Shown here: piece after piece, positions 27,975 to 36,852 of the stretch | Layout of the letters: every line of letters begins with the position of its first letter | Position numbering within the stretch: the stretch's first letter is position 1 | NCBI RefSeq assembly: GCF_018613675.1 | Contig: NZ_JAGGPQ010000026.1 | Span: forward strand, 23,101 to 87,100 | From: Arthrobacter sp. ISL-85 | GTDB taxonomy: Bacteria; Actinomycetota; Actinomycetes; Actinomycetales; Micrococcaceae | Length of the DNA: 64,000 nucleotides | Reading direction: 5' to 3' | Notes under the pieces: generated by a model | What the model was told of the DNA's origin: nothing | The model's input: only the letters and a program-made list of their open reading frames with translations | Databases searched by the model: none | Program-made: the position numbers and the translations under genes

Positions 27975-29416
27975 AGCATCCTTTCGTCTGTCCCAAAAAC
28001 GGCCAGCTCGTCCGTTGTCACCCGGTTGGCAACGATGAAGGAGCGGTTCCCGACTTTCCAGAGACCTACGCCCTTCGGAAGGTTCTCAACGTGCTCGCAC
28101 TCAGCTTCCGTAAGGCCCAAGGCTTCCTTTGTAAGTCGCATGGCATCGTGCTTCTGGCGGTAAATGATCCTGGTATCTGCTTCGGTGAGGAGGCCCAGGG
28201 CTTTCTGCCGATGCCCGCTGGTACTGTCACCGATCTCGTTGAGGTCAGCGACCTTGTGCATGATCAGCAGGTTGGCAATGCCATATGTTCTGGCGAGGCG
28301 CCACTGCTCGCTCATCTTCGCCAACATGTAGGGATCGGCGAGCATCCGCCAACCTTCGTCGTACACGACGAGGCGCTTGCCGCCGTCCGGATTGGTGATT
28401 GCCGCCTCCAGCCAGGTGGCGCCACAAGCAGCGGCTAGCGAAAGGGCCTGCTCTGACGCTCCGATGAGGGCGGAGGTATCCATGACCATCATTGGGGCGT
28501 CCGCGTCGAAGGCTACGGTGGACGGAGCATCGAACATGCCCTCAAGATCACCGGACACCGTGCGCCGAAGGGAATGGCTGACGGCGGTTCCGCCCTCCAC
28601 CCCGACGAGGGCCACCATCTCCTTGGACGGTCGCAGCAGATGGTCAAGCACCATGGGCAGCGTGGGGTTAGAGTTTTCCGCCATGGTTTCCATGAGGGCG
28701 ATATCCAAGGCCGTGTGCTCGACGGGGCGGAGCGGCAGGCCTTGACGCATGAGGGAGACCAGTGCCACCAGGAGATAGCGACGCCGCTGCCGGACGACAG
28801 CCTGCCACTGTGCTTCAGTGAGGGCGCTCGACCGCGGCCCCGCATCAAGCGGGTTCACTCGTGCGGGACGGCCGGGTCCAACGGAGATGACTTTTCCGCC
28901 AACAGCTTTGGCGACGGCAACCCACTCACCTTTGGGATCGGACGCGACGGCGGCTTTCCGTCCCAGTGTTATGGACCGCGCAACGAGCGACTTCCCGCAC
29001 ATCGATTTGCCCGTGCCGACCGTTCCGATCACGACGATGGATGGTCCGCTGATGATTCCTTTGTCGTAAAGGATCCAGGGATCGTAGGAGAATGCTCCCG
29101 ACCCGAAGACGTCGGTTCCGATGTAGGTGCCTTCGTGCCCCAGCCCCGATTCGGTAAGAAACGGGTAAGCGGCCGCGAAGGTCATGGTTGAAGCGCGGTG
29201 CGGCGCTGGACGTAACCGGTGTGGGCCACGGAGCGAGTTCGGCTCTTTGCTCCCCCAGTCACCCGTGAAGCCAAACTTCTGAAGTCCTGGCTGTTCAGGC
29301 TCTGACGGAGCAATCCGCCACCCGGACGCCCGCGATGCCGGCCGCCGTCGTGCTTTCCGCTCGTCCCGGTTCTTGCCCGACAGAACGTACTCGAAACTGC
29401 CATTGGTCTTGTTCAT
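27971..29416 (-). CDS. VirB4/TraC-like conjugation ATPase
   Basis: 481 residues from ATG 29416 (GAAGGGGA upstream). Walker A GTVGTGKS at 131-138, Walker B LVVYDEG at 349-355 and the family block RLARTYGIANLLIMHKVADL with a RQKHDAMRLTKEAL C-terminus. Canonical VirB4 has about 800 residues; here the N-terminal non-ATPase half is missing and replaced by a 75-residue basic/Pro-rich leader. The preceding SCO6880-like protein probably supplies that part, an arrangement typical of actinobacterial systems. It energises channel assembly and transfer. Confidence 0.9.
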   Translation of the reverse strand: MNKTNGSFEYVLSGKNRDERKARRRPASRASGWRIAPSEPEQPGLQKFGFTGDWGSKEPNSLRGPHRLRPAPHRASTMTFAAAYPFLTESGLGHEGTYIGTDVFGSGAFSYDPWILYDKGIISGPSIVVIGTVGTGKSMCGKSLVARSITLGRKAAVASDPKGEWVAVAKAVGGKVISVGPGRPARVNPLDAGPRSSALTEAQWQAVVRQRRRYLLVALVSLMRQGLPLRPVEHTALDIALMETMAENSNPTLPMVLDHLLRPSKEMVALVGVEGGTAVSHSLRRTVSGDLEGMFDAPSTVAFDADAPMMVMDTSALIGASEQALSLAAACGATWLEAAITNPDGGKRLVVYDEGWRMLADPYMLAKMSEQWRLARTYGIANLLIMHKVADLNEIGDSTSGHRQKALGLLTEADTRIIYRQKHDAMRLTKEALGLTEAECEHVENLPKGVGLWKVGNRSFIVANRVTTDELAVFGTDERML

Positions 29417-30912
29417 CGCAGTCCCCTTCCCAGTGGCAGGCCGCTCGCAACAAAAGCCGCCCATTGCTGTCCATAGAGAAGCCGCAGCTCAACGAATGCT
29501 CCTGCTGCCGCAGACTCAAGCTCCTGGCGGTGCCGCGCCAAATCCTCCAGTGAAGTCGCCGTCACCGTCATGTAAGCGGCCTGCCGGACGTCACCGTGGC
29601 CGGCGACAATCTCTTCCTCCCGCTGTGTCACTTCTTCCTCCTCGGCCCTTTGCTCACGGGTGAGCGGCCTGTCGAAGCGGGCGTTAATGCGTCGACGGGT
29701 CTCATGCGCTTCCTGGGCTGAACGGATGTCGCGCAGAGCCTCAGCGGTAGGTACCGCCCGAATAACCTCGGTGAAGGTGTGGCGGAATTCACCGACATAG
29801 ATCAGGGGGTGAAGAAAGCCCGGAAAGACTTTCTGCCGCGGCCATTCAGCGATCCAGAACGTCTGATGAAAGCCGGAATCCGTCTGCAGGTACGTCCAGT
29901 GCTCCTCTACGCCCATTGGTCCCTGCCTCACGAGGTCACCCGTAGACTCTGCTGATGGTGCGCTCGACGGCGGCACTGCCGCCGCCTGCAATTTACCTGG
30001 AGGCAAAAGGGCGGGATCGAAAGCGCCGCGAATCATGGCAAGCAGCCCCGGCTCGCCGAACCATTCCTCGACCTTGACGTTGTGGGTACCCAGCGACGTT
30101 CGTATGGCCTCGACTTCGAGCCGCAGGACGTGTTCAAGGCCGGTGACGCCCCCGCCCGACTCCCTGATCCGCCGTCGCGCCCTGCTCGTGTCCAGGACAA
30201 CCGCCACGACCAGCTCATGGCTCATAGCTGCGCCGGCGGCCCCCAGTAAGTCCTCGTACGCACGCTGGCCCCATCCAGCGTCTTCCTGGTCGTCTCGAGC
30301 CGGCAGGGCGTTCTCCCTGTAAAAATCCCAGAGTGCCGATGACGGGTAGGGCACCGTGTAGTCCTGTATGGCGATGCGGGCAACGCTTTGCCGTTGGGCC
30401 ATGCCAGCCTGAACGCGTGACCAAGCCTGGACTGCCCACGCTTTATCGTCAGCATCCAGGAGAGCGAACGAACGCGTGCTGCACCGCAGAACCGCGATTG
30501 CCTCCTTGCCGTGTCCATCGACCAGGAAACAATCCCCACGGGCGGTCGTTCGAATCTCCAGGTTGCCCAAGCCACCGGGGAGGGCAAGTCGGCCGGCGAG
30601 GCGTGGAGCTTCCGGCTTTGCGAGGAACCTCGTCTGACCCAAAGCTGCGCGGCAGAAGAACATGGCGATCTGTTGTGCCCAGACTGGATATGGGACACGG
30701 GAGTACTGCAGTATTCCGAGCAATATCAGCGCGAGCCACATAGGCCCAGTGGTGAATAATCCGACCGGACCGTGGCTTGCGGAGGCAACGATGGCGACGG
30801 CAACTCCCCCGGCCACAATGAGCAACTGGTACCACTTGAGCCCGAGGAAAAAGCCTCGGCGCTCGTACCTTGGGAATTTGACGGCTTCCAACCCGCGCCC
30901 GTCTTCAGACAT
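29413..30912 (-). CDS. SCO6880-family conjugation membrane protein
   Basis: 499 residues from ATG 30912 (GGAGG eight bases upstream). Opening VKFPRYERRGFFLGLKWYQL is the family hallmark, followed by two membrane helices at about 34-73 (PrgI-like) and a large soluble region with GGLGNLEIRTTARGDCFLVD. It corresponds to a PrgI/TcpE-like membrane part joined to the N-terminal half of a VirB4 protein. Start and stop overlap both neighbours by a few bases, so translation is coupled through the operon. Confidence 0.85.
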   Translation of the reverse strand: MSEDGRGLEAVKFPRYERRGFFLGLKWYQLLIVAGGVAVAIVASASHGPVGLFTTGPMWLALILLGILQYSRVPYPVWAQQIAMFFCRAALGQTRFLAKPEAPRLAGRLALPGGLGNLEIRTTARGDCFLVDGHGKEAIAVLRCSTRSFALLDADDKAWAVQAWSRVQAGMAQRQSVARIAIQDYTVPYPSSALWDFYRENALPARDDQEDAGWGQRAYEDLLGAAGAAMSHELVVAVVLDTSRARRRIRESGGGVTGLEHVLRLEVEAIRTSLGTHNVKVEEWFGEPGLLAMIRGAFDPALLPPGKLQAAAVPPSSAPSAESTGDLVRQGPMGVEEHWTYLQTDSGFHQTFWIAEWPRQKVFPGFLHPLIYVGEFRHTFTEVIRAVPTAEALRDIRSAQEAHETRRRINARFDRPLTREQRAEEEEVTQREEEIVAGHGDVRQAAYMTVTATSLEDLARHRQELESAAAGAFVELRLLYGQQWAAFVASGLPLGRGLR

Positions 30913-32275
30913 GAGGGGTGCCTCCCTTCGGAGGGTCAATTCTTGGTGGCTGGGGTTTCGGAGGTTGCGGGCTCGACGGCCCGGAGGTGTTAGCGGAAGG
31001 CTGCGCTCGCGGTCCCGGTTCTGCAGGTGCGCTCTGCCGGACCGGTGCTGGAGCGTTGCTGCCCTGGCTTCGCGGACTAACGCTCACGAACCCTGTCGGT
31101 TCGGCGGACTGTGGCGCTTCCGGTGATCCGGTTGAGGATCCTGTTTTTAAGGCTCTCTGTCTTCCATCACGGTCCGGTGAGGTCAACCCGGCGGGCACAG
31201 GAGGAGCTGACACCTGTGTCGGAAAGACGTTACGACTTGAACTGATAGGCCGTGTCATGGCGGAGCGGCTCACCAGGCTGGCGAGCGTCAATCGGCCCCC
31301 TGCCTGCCGGCTGATCTGCCGTGCGGCAACGCTGGTGCTCCGGGCCAGGACGTGGCCACCGCCCGCCGTTTGGGCAGCTGCAGCCAGTTCCCCTCCGGCG
31401 AAGCTCACCAAACGCAGGGCAATCATGGGTGCCCCACACGCCAGGGCCATGCCTACGGTCCCGGCTGCCAAGCCCGCGAACGACTTGGAATCGGCAAAGA
31501 GCTTTACGGCCACGGCTAAGACGGTTGCAGCCAAGGGCTTGGCCACAACCAACGCGGTGACGACCTCACACCAGCGACGAGTCCATGATTTTGTCTTGTC
31601 CCAGGGCAGCAGCATGAGGGCCACGGGAGCCACGGCGGCGAGGACAACGAGGGCAAAGGAGCGGAAAATCATCGAGCACATCAGAATGAAGGCGAGTATC
31701 CAGACGACCACAACGGCCATCATGGTTACCACCGCCGCGCCTGCCGGCCCGCCGGTGTTGCCGGGAGCCAGCGAGACCAGATTCCATTCCCGGCCGCTTC
31801 CCTGTGGCGCTCGTTCAAAGCCGAAGAGCCGCATGAAGACGAGGTAGGGATCAGAGCCAATTGACTGAAGCAGAGCGGCGGACGCTAGATCTGTTGCCCT
31901 CGTCAACTGCCGGACGAGGTAGACGGCGGCACCCACCAACGGGATCGCGACGGCTCCGCCTATCATCGCTCTTCCAATACGTCTGGGTTGCTGACTAATG
32001 AGCCCGGAGAGCAGCTGCAGAATCATGACGACGGCGAGCGGAGTCAGCATTACAACCACCCACCAGCTCGTCAGTCCTTCGATCGACACCCATTGGGAAT
32101 CGTCGACGTTCGACACAGTGAAGGCACCCGTGATGAAGGCCCACAGCCACGACGCCATGTTCTGCAGGATGTTTGCGAACAGTGACGTGACCGCGCCGAG
32201 GGCGTTGTCGTTAGCCTGTGAGACCAGGCCGCATCCGGGTGGCCACCATCCATTGAGGTCGCACTCAACGGGCAT
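30905..32275 (-). CDS. TrbL/VirB6-like channel protein
   Basis: 456 residues. Seven or more membrane helices occupy 25-290, including WWVVVMLTPLAVVMILQLLS, MMAVVVVWILAFILMCSMIF and FALVVLAAVAPVALMLLPW with DKTKSWTRRWCEVVTALVVA, the segment typical of TrbL-like proteins. The last 110 residues are Pro/Ser-rich and disordered. It is expected to form the inner channel of the secretion apparatus. The ATG start lies 4 nt after the stop of the small DUF6112-like gene. Confidence 0.85.
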   Translation of the reverse strand: MPVECDLNGWWPPGCGLVSQANDNALGAVTSLFANILQNMASWLWAFITGAFTVSNVDDSQWVSIEGLTSWWVVVMLTPLAVVMILQLLSGLISQQPRRIGRAMIGGAVAIPLVGAAVYLVRQLTRATDLASAALLQSIGSDPYLVFMRLFGFERAPQGSGREWNLVSLAPGNTGGPAGAAVVTMMAVVVVWILAFILMCSMIFRSFALVVLAAVAPVALMLLPWDKTKSWTRRWCEVVTALVVAKPLAATVLAVAVKLFADSKSFAGLAAGTVGMALACGAPMIALRLVSFAGGELAAAAQTAGGGHVLARSTSVAARQISRQAGGRLTLASLVSRSAMTRPISSSRNVFPTQVSAPPVPAGLTSPDRDGRQRALKTGSSTGSPEAPQSAEPTGFVSVSPRSQGSNAPAPVRQSAPAEPGPRAQPSANTSGPSSPQPPKPQPPRIDPPKGGTPHV

Positions 32276-32278
32276 GAC

Positions 32279-32566
32279 CTAGAACCCGAGATGAAACGCG
32301 GTCTGCGACCAAAGGATGTAGCCATTGATGCCGCCGAGGATGGCAGCCACAGGGCCTGTCCAGAGGAGGATCACGCCGCCGCTGGAGGCCAGGCGCGACG
32401 ATTGGCTCAGCTTGCCCGCTAGCAGTAGCGCTGCGCCGATGATCGCCACGATGGCAATGATGATGAAGGCGCCGACGAGTATTCCGCCGCCGATTTGTTT
32501 GAGCGATTCAAGGAAGGGAAAACTCGCGTTCGGCGTGATCCCTGGGTCCACCGCTGCAAAATACAT
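32279..32566 (-). CDS. DUF6112-family small membrane protein (pilin-like)
   Basis: 95 residues with two long hydrophobic helices (VGAFIIIAIVAIIGAALLLA and VILLWTGPVAAILGGINGYI) and almost no soluble part. Size and topology resemble VirB2/TrbC pilins, and DUF6112 proteins sit in this position before TrbL/SCO6880 genes in actinobacterial elements. It is the first gene downstream of the inserted DUF3644 gene in the transfer direction. Confidence 0.8.
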   Translation of the reverse strand: MYFAAVDPGITPNASFPFLESLKQIGGGILVGAFIIIAIVAIIGAALLLAGKLSQSSRLASSGGVILLWTGPVAAILGGINGYILWSQTAFHLGF

Positions 32567-32744
32567 GGGTGCTCCGTCTGTTGTATTCCATGGAGTGAGC
32601 AGATGAGCTCACGGGTTCATGGAGGAAGCGGGGCCGAACGACATGACATTTTTTGTCGTGAGAAGATTTGATAAGAGTTCGCGTTGAGCAGTTTTGCCGT
32701 TGTCGCAACTGCAACCGCGGCGGATAAACGATCAAGGGGGAAAC

Positions 32745-33809
32745 TTGGCCAAGGCTGACTGGTGGCACACAATGCGCGAGGCTCGGCGCCAAGCTTGTGT
32801 CGCGGTTGACTTCTATAACAGGCCAGGCGAGCGCCAAAGCTATGCTGATTTTGTTGTTCACATGCACTTGGCATGGCAAAACCTTCTTCACGCCCAGCTT
32901 ATGAGGAAGAAAACCAACATCTACTTCCGAGCATCTAAGGGCAGTCGCCTCTACAAGCGAGATAAGTACGGGCAAAAACAGTCATGGGACCTGCAAACTT
33001 GCCTGGATGTTTCATATAAGGAGCATGACCCGATTCGGCTGAACGTAGAGTTCTTCATAGGTCTGCGGAATTCAATCGAGCACCGTTTCGAAAGAAGCTT
33101 GTTGATCGCCACAGCAGCTCATGCTCATGCCTACGTAATCAACTTCGAAGCCGAACTCACGCGGCACTTTGGTGCAACGGAGTCCCTTGCTGACGAACTA
33201 AGATTTCCGGTGTTTGTGCAGTCACTTTCGCCCGAAGGCATGGATGAGCAAAGAAACCTCCGCCGCGGCCTGCCATTGGAAGCGAAGACGTACATTTCAG
33301 AGTTCGAGGCCACTATCCCCGCTGCTATCCGCCAGGATCCTCGTTTCGAGTACAGAATCCAGCTTCAGCCAATCCGCGGAGTCAAGGACGAAGCGGACCT
33401 GGCCTTCAAATTCGTAAACGCCAAAGAGCTTTCAGAGGAAGAGTTAGCAGAAGCCATAGCAGCCGGAAAAACGGGAAAGGTGCTTATCTTCGAAAAGTTG
33501 AAAGCCAATGGCTTCGACGACGAGATGCTTCCTGCTGCTGCAGCCAATGCCGTCCAGGAGCAAACTAAGTTCCGATTCTCCGTGAACGACTTCACGAAAA
33601 TGCGGCATCGAGATGGTGTAGGTCCTAAGAAGGGTCATGGCGCCTCCGCCACCTTCGCCGATGGCACAAACTGCATCTATAGCAAGGCCCACAAGAATCA
33701 CGTCTACACGAAGGCTTATGTGGCCACACTAATTCAGGAACTGTCGGACCCCGAAAAGCATGAAAAGGCACTTGGGCGCACTCCCGAACCTTCCGTCCCT
33801 GAGGCCTGA
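32745..33809 (+). CDS. DUF3644-domain protein (probable defence cargo)
   Basis: 354 residues. The core motif RLNVEFFIGLRNSIEHRFER at about 105-125 and the N-terminal ARRQACVAVDFYNRPG, YADFVVHMHLAWQNLLHAQL are characteristic of DUF3644, a HEPN-like family common in defence islands. The C-terminal half includes a long acidic helix and a KTGKVLIFEKLKANGF block. The start TTG 32745 is preceded by AAGGGGG five bases upstream; an earlier TTG at 32694 has none. It is the only + strand gene inside the minus-strand secretion operon and is visibly less GC-rich, marking it as an insertion. Confidence 0.8.
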   Translation: MAKADWWHTMREARRQACVAVDFYNRPGERQSYADFVVHMHLAWQNLLHAQLMRKKTNIYFRASKGSRLYKRDKYGQKQSWDLQTCLDVSYKEHDPIRLNVEFFIGLRNSIEHRFERSLLIATAAHAHAYVINFEAELTRHFGATESLADELRFPVFVQSLSPEGMDEQRNLRRGLPLEAKTYISEFEATIPAAIRQDPRFEYRIQLQPIRGVKDEADLAFKFVNAKELSEEELAEAIAAGKTGKVLIFEKLKANGFDDEMLPAAAANAVQEQTKFRFSVNDFTKMRHRDGVGPKKGHGASATFADGTNCIYSKAHKNHVYTKAYVATLIQELSDPEKHEKALGRTPEPSVPEA

Positions 33810-33900
33810 GGGGCTGGGGCTGCTCCCGCTGCTGTGCGTACGCAAAGATCGACTCATAAGCCAGAATGCCTGCTCGGTGCTGTAGTAACGCGAGCGATGT

Positions 33901-35022
33901 CTACCGCTCTAAAAGGTTGAAGTAAGCAGTCCCAGTGTTCCAGCTGATCGGATGTAGCAACGTCCCCACGTCCGGGTTCAGAGCGCTCCACATCATGCCG
34001 TTGCCTGCGTAGATGCCCACGTGGCCCCAGTTATCAGGCCCCTGCGGATTCTGAACCACCAAGTCCCCCGGCTGCGGATCGTCGGTCCGTACCCCACCAC
34101 GCCACTGCTCTACCCGAGGCAGTTGGACACCAGCCTGTTGATAGATCCATTGCACGTAGCCCGAACAGTCCCATGCTTTGAATGAAGCGCCACCCCATAC
34201 ATACCGTCCGCCTAGACCTTCCTGCGTGAACCGCAGGATATCCTGGCGGAGCTGACTCAGGTTTTTCCAAGAGGCCGCAGGACCTACTTTGGGCGCTGAA
34301 GATGAGCAAGGAGCTGGCGACGTATCCGTTTCCAACGCAGCCACGACTGCTGTCGCCGCACGCTCCCAACGCGCATAGAGCTCCGGAAATGCTGATACTT
34401 GGACGGCCTGAGCTGCGGGGCCTTTGTCCATTGCCTGCCAACCGGGGATGTCGAGCAGCCCTCGAGGACTTCCTCGGTTGGGACCCAAAGGGCCGCCGTA
34501 GAAGGCGCGGGCGTTGTAGAAGACGTCCATAAGCTGCTCAACGCTCCCCCATCCCGCCGTGGGACGTTGTTGGGCCGAGCCTATTGAGTCGTGGTCGCTC
34601 CCAACGCCGTCATTCGGAAAGCCCATGGAAGCCGGCACCCTGGGGTTTGCGAGCACGCGCAAACTCGACTCCTGCATCGACATCATGATGGCAATGATCT
34701 GTCCCGAACGGGGTACGCCAAGCTCTTCTCCGACCCCAATGTACGCGCGAGCCACACTTTCCTGTCGCGAGTTCAGCTCGTATAGCAACTGGCTGCCATC
34801 GCGGACCTCCAGCCCATCGCCAGTCCCCTTGCCCGCGCTGAGAGATGCAGCATCAGCCGGAGCACAAGCGAAAGTTGGCTCGCCTCTCAGACCTGCAAGT
34901 AGAGCGACACCCGCGACGAACGCCATCAGGCCGAGAAGCACAAGGACAGTCCCAGCGGCAGCGACACCCTTTAGCAGCGCCCGTCGCCTGACCAGACCTG
35001 CCACGGCGACGAGGCCGACCAT
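33901..35022 (-). CDS. Bifunctional-looking peptidoglycan hydrolase (SLT-like + NlpC/P60)
   Basis: 373 residues. A membrane anchor lies at about 20-44. Residues 85-230 resemble a lytic-transglycosylase fold, with the candidate catalytic Glu118 in MMSMQESSLRVLANP and SIGSAQQRP after it. Residues 255-373 are an NlpC/P60 domain with Cys286 (AWDCSGYVQWIYQQAG) and His334 (WGHVGIYAG). It opens the cell wall for the secretion channel, like VirB1/TcpG. The start overlaps the TcpC-like stop by one base. Confidence 0.88.
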   Translation of the reverse strand: MVGLVAVAGLVRRRALLKGVAAAGTVLVLLGLMAFVAGVALLAGLRGEPTFACAPADAASLSAGKGTGDGLEVRDGSQLLYELNSRQESVARAYIGVGEELGVPRSGQIIAIMMSMQESSLRVLANPRVPASMGFPNDGVGSDHDSIGSAQQRPTAGWGSVEQLMDVFYNARAFYGGPLGPNRGSPRGLLDIPGWQAMDKGPAAQAVQVSAFPELYARWERAATAVVAALETDTSPAPCSSSAPKVGPAASWKNLSQLRQDILRFTQEGLGGRYVWGGASFKAWDCSGYVQWIYQQAGVQLPRVEQWRGGVRTDDPQPGDLVVQNPQGPDNWGHVGIYAGNGMMWSALNPDVGTLLHPISWNTGTAYFNLLER

Positions 35023-35768
35023 CAGTAGACGATTCGGTCCGGGGTCGCATAGAAGGCAACCATGGCGCAGTGGTCAGCAGGAGCTGTAACCGCCGGCGGG
35101 CAGTTCAGCATCACCGTTATAGGTGCTGAATAAGTGTTTCGATCCCTGCTGGTCTCATCGACCACTTGCACAATCACAGTGCACACATGAAGGCCCGCCC
35201 AGGGAGGTGGGAATTCCTGAACTTTGGCCAACTCAAGATCGCAGCGAACAGATTGCGCTGTGCCGGTCCGCCGCGCCGACTGCTGTCCAAGGCTCGCAAA
35301 GGAAGTGGCAGTCACGCCAGTGGCCTCGAACTCTTTGACCAACACCGAAAAGGGATTGGATCCATCGGGGAGCAACTTCCACCACGAGCGCACCCGTGCG
35401 TACACATCCGAGTACGACGACGAGCGGCTGTCCCAGGTGTAGATTTCCCTTGCAGCCTCAACAGCGAGCACGCGGAAGTCCCTTGTTGGAGAAAGATCAA
35501 CAGGTGAGGCAGGTGCGGCCGCATCGGTTTCGCCAGGGACAGCAGGGGGCGCGCCCGTTGCCTTGGGCGCCATGGAAGCTGCCGACGCTGAAGGCGTGCT
35601 TGCTGTCGGGCCTTGGGCCGACACCGCACCCGGCCTATGGCCCGGCCAGAATAGGAAGAGGAGACCGCCTATCAGCAAGACAACGAAGAGTACGGCAACG
35701 AACGAGCGCTGGCGGCCCACCGCATGGAGTGTGCGCAGTACCCGGCTTCCCGTCCCCCAGCCAACCAT
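35022..35768 (-). CDS. TcpC-like conjugation protein
   Basis: 248 residues. One membrane helix at about 24-42 (AVLFVVLLIGGLLFLFWPG), a Pro/Ala/Ser-rich periplasmic linker, then a soluble domain of about 150 residues with VEAAREIYTWDSRSSSYSDV and VHCTVIVQVVDETSRDR-like strands. Layout and position agree with TcpC/VirB8-type scaffold proteins of Gram-positive systems. Similarity at residue level is modest, so the name rests partly on context. Confidence 0.65.
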   Translation of the reverse strand: MVGWGTGSRVLRTLHAVGRQRSFVAVLFVVLLIGGLLFLFWPGHRPGAVSAQGPTASTPSASAASMAPKATGAPPAVPGETDAAAPASPVDLSPTRDFRVLAVEAAREIYTWDSRSSSYSDVYARVRSWWKLLPDGSNPFSVLVKEFEATGVTATSFASLGQQSARRTGTAQSVRCDLELAKVQEFPPPWAGLHVCTVIVQVVDETSRDRNTYSAPITVMLNCPPAVTAPADHCAMVAFYATPDRIVY

Positions 35769-35771
35769 GGC

Positions 35772-36671
35772 TTAGGCGGTCTGCCTGTTGGCCTCGTGCT
35801 GGAGCACACGCCAAGCTGTCCGGTACAACTGCCGCGCGAAGCCGATGTTCACGGCGACATACCGCTCAGTGACACCAAGCTCGGTCGCTAGCGCCGCCAT
35901 CTGCACGGACCTAGGCAGGCCGCGCAGCCCTGGACGGACTATGGTCTCCGCGACTCTTCTCAGAACAGCAGTGGGAAGGCAATCGGCAGCGCATCGGCAA
36001 AGACCTTCCATGCTTAGCCCCGGCTCGGGGTGGCAGTTCAGGGCGGCATTGATCGTCATAGCGGTCTGCCGCACGACAGTAACGGCGTGCCAGCGTCGTC
36101 TGTCTCTTGGCGATGGCGGTCCGTAGTGCCGAGGCCCAACCAGACTAGAGACAGCGAGTTGCCACGTGTCCTCCTTGACGTTTCTCTGCACCAAGCCGAG
36201 CATGGCCTGCGCCCACGCGTGGTCGACATACCTCTCAGTGCTGTCCAAACCCAACCCTGCGCCGATGACAGCGAGGACTTCAGGTGACGCTTCCATCGTC
36301 GAGAAATCCATAAGCAGCGGCAAAGTCTGATGACTGAGTTCGCGCCGGACGTGTGCCGCGCACATTTTGTTGCAGACACCCTGGACCCAAGCTTCGAACG
36401 GAATTCCCGGCAACTCCCGGTAGCGCCCCTTCGTCACCCCGTCCCAGACCGCGACCCGAATGTCCTGCATAATGTCGTCCACATCGCAGGTGCGCCCAAT
36501 CCGTGCCAGGCGGGAGACGACGTAACCCTGCACGCTGTTCACCGCGCTCATAATTTGGTCGATCGGGACGTTGGATTGCCCTGCCGCAGGAGGGTTCAGC
36601 AACGAGACGTCGACAGAGATGGTCTTGGAGGGTTCCGAGCTATGTTGAATTGGCCTAGCGTCGATTTCCAC
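35772..36671 (-). CDS. Sigma-70 region-2-like regulator at the head of the transfer operon
   Basis: 299 residues, GTG start. Residues 45-115 (SVQGYVVSRLARIGRTCDVD, DIMQDIRVAVWDGV, then PGIPFEAWVQGVCNKMCAAH) follow the ECF sigma region 2 pattern, where the helix after DDIMQD binds the -10 element. The C-terminal 60 residues carry a helix-turn-helix-like block (MAALATELGVTERYVAVNIG) in the place of region 4. The central part is unusually long. It is the first gene of the secretion operon; autogenous control is plausible. Confidence 0.6.
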   Translation of the reverse strand: MEIDARPIQHSSEPSKTISVDVSLLNPPAAGQSNVPIDQIMSAVNSVQGYVVSRLARIGRTCDVDDIMQDIRVAVWDGVTKGRYRELPGIPFEAWVQGVCNKMCAAHVRRELSHQTLPLLMDFSTMEASPEVLAVIGAGLGLDSTERYVDHAWAQAMLGLVQRNVKEDTWQLAVSSLVGPRHYGPPSPRDRRRWHAVTVVRQTAMTINAALNCHPEPGLSMEGLCRCAADCLPTAVLRRVAETIVRPGLRGLPRSVQMAALATELGVTERYVAVNIGFARQLYRTAWRVLQHEANRQTA

Positions 36672-36786
36672 GACTTCCCGCTTTGTTCAGATCGATTAGT
36701 TAGCAGAGTCGCTGAAGAGGCCACTCGCGGACGTGGATACGCAGATCCAGCAACGATCAGTAGAAGCTACAGGAATTATTGTCGAA

Positions 36787-36801
36787 GATACTTATAGTAT
36801 C
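36787..36801. promoter_or_regulatory. Inverted repeat over a -10 box
   Basis: GATACT-TAT-AGTATC, a perfect 6-3-6 inverted repeat that contains a -10-like TATAGT (36793-36798). It lies between the divergent sigma-like gene and the winged-helix gene at 36853, so it is a likely operator for one or both. Confidence 0.5.
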
Positions 36802-36804
36802 GTC

Positions 36805-36836
36805 AAGGTTGCCGTTCTTACTTTTTCAGCAACCTT
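36805..36836. repeat. Eight-base inverted repeat before winged-helix gene
   Basis: AAGGTTGC and GCAACCTT separated by 16 bases, directly before the ATG at 36853. It could be a second operator or a hairpin in the leader; a role at a transfer origin is also possible. Confidence 0.4.
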
Positions 36837-36852
36837 CGGGAAGAATGTGGCT

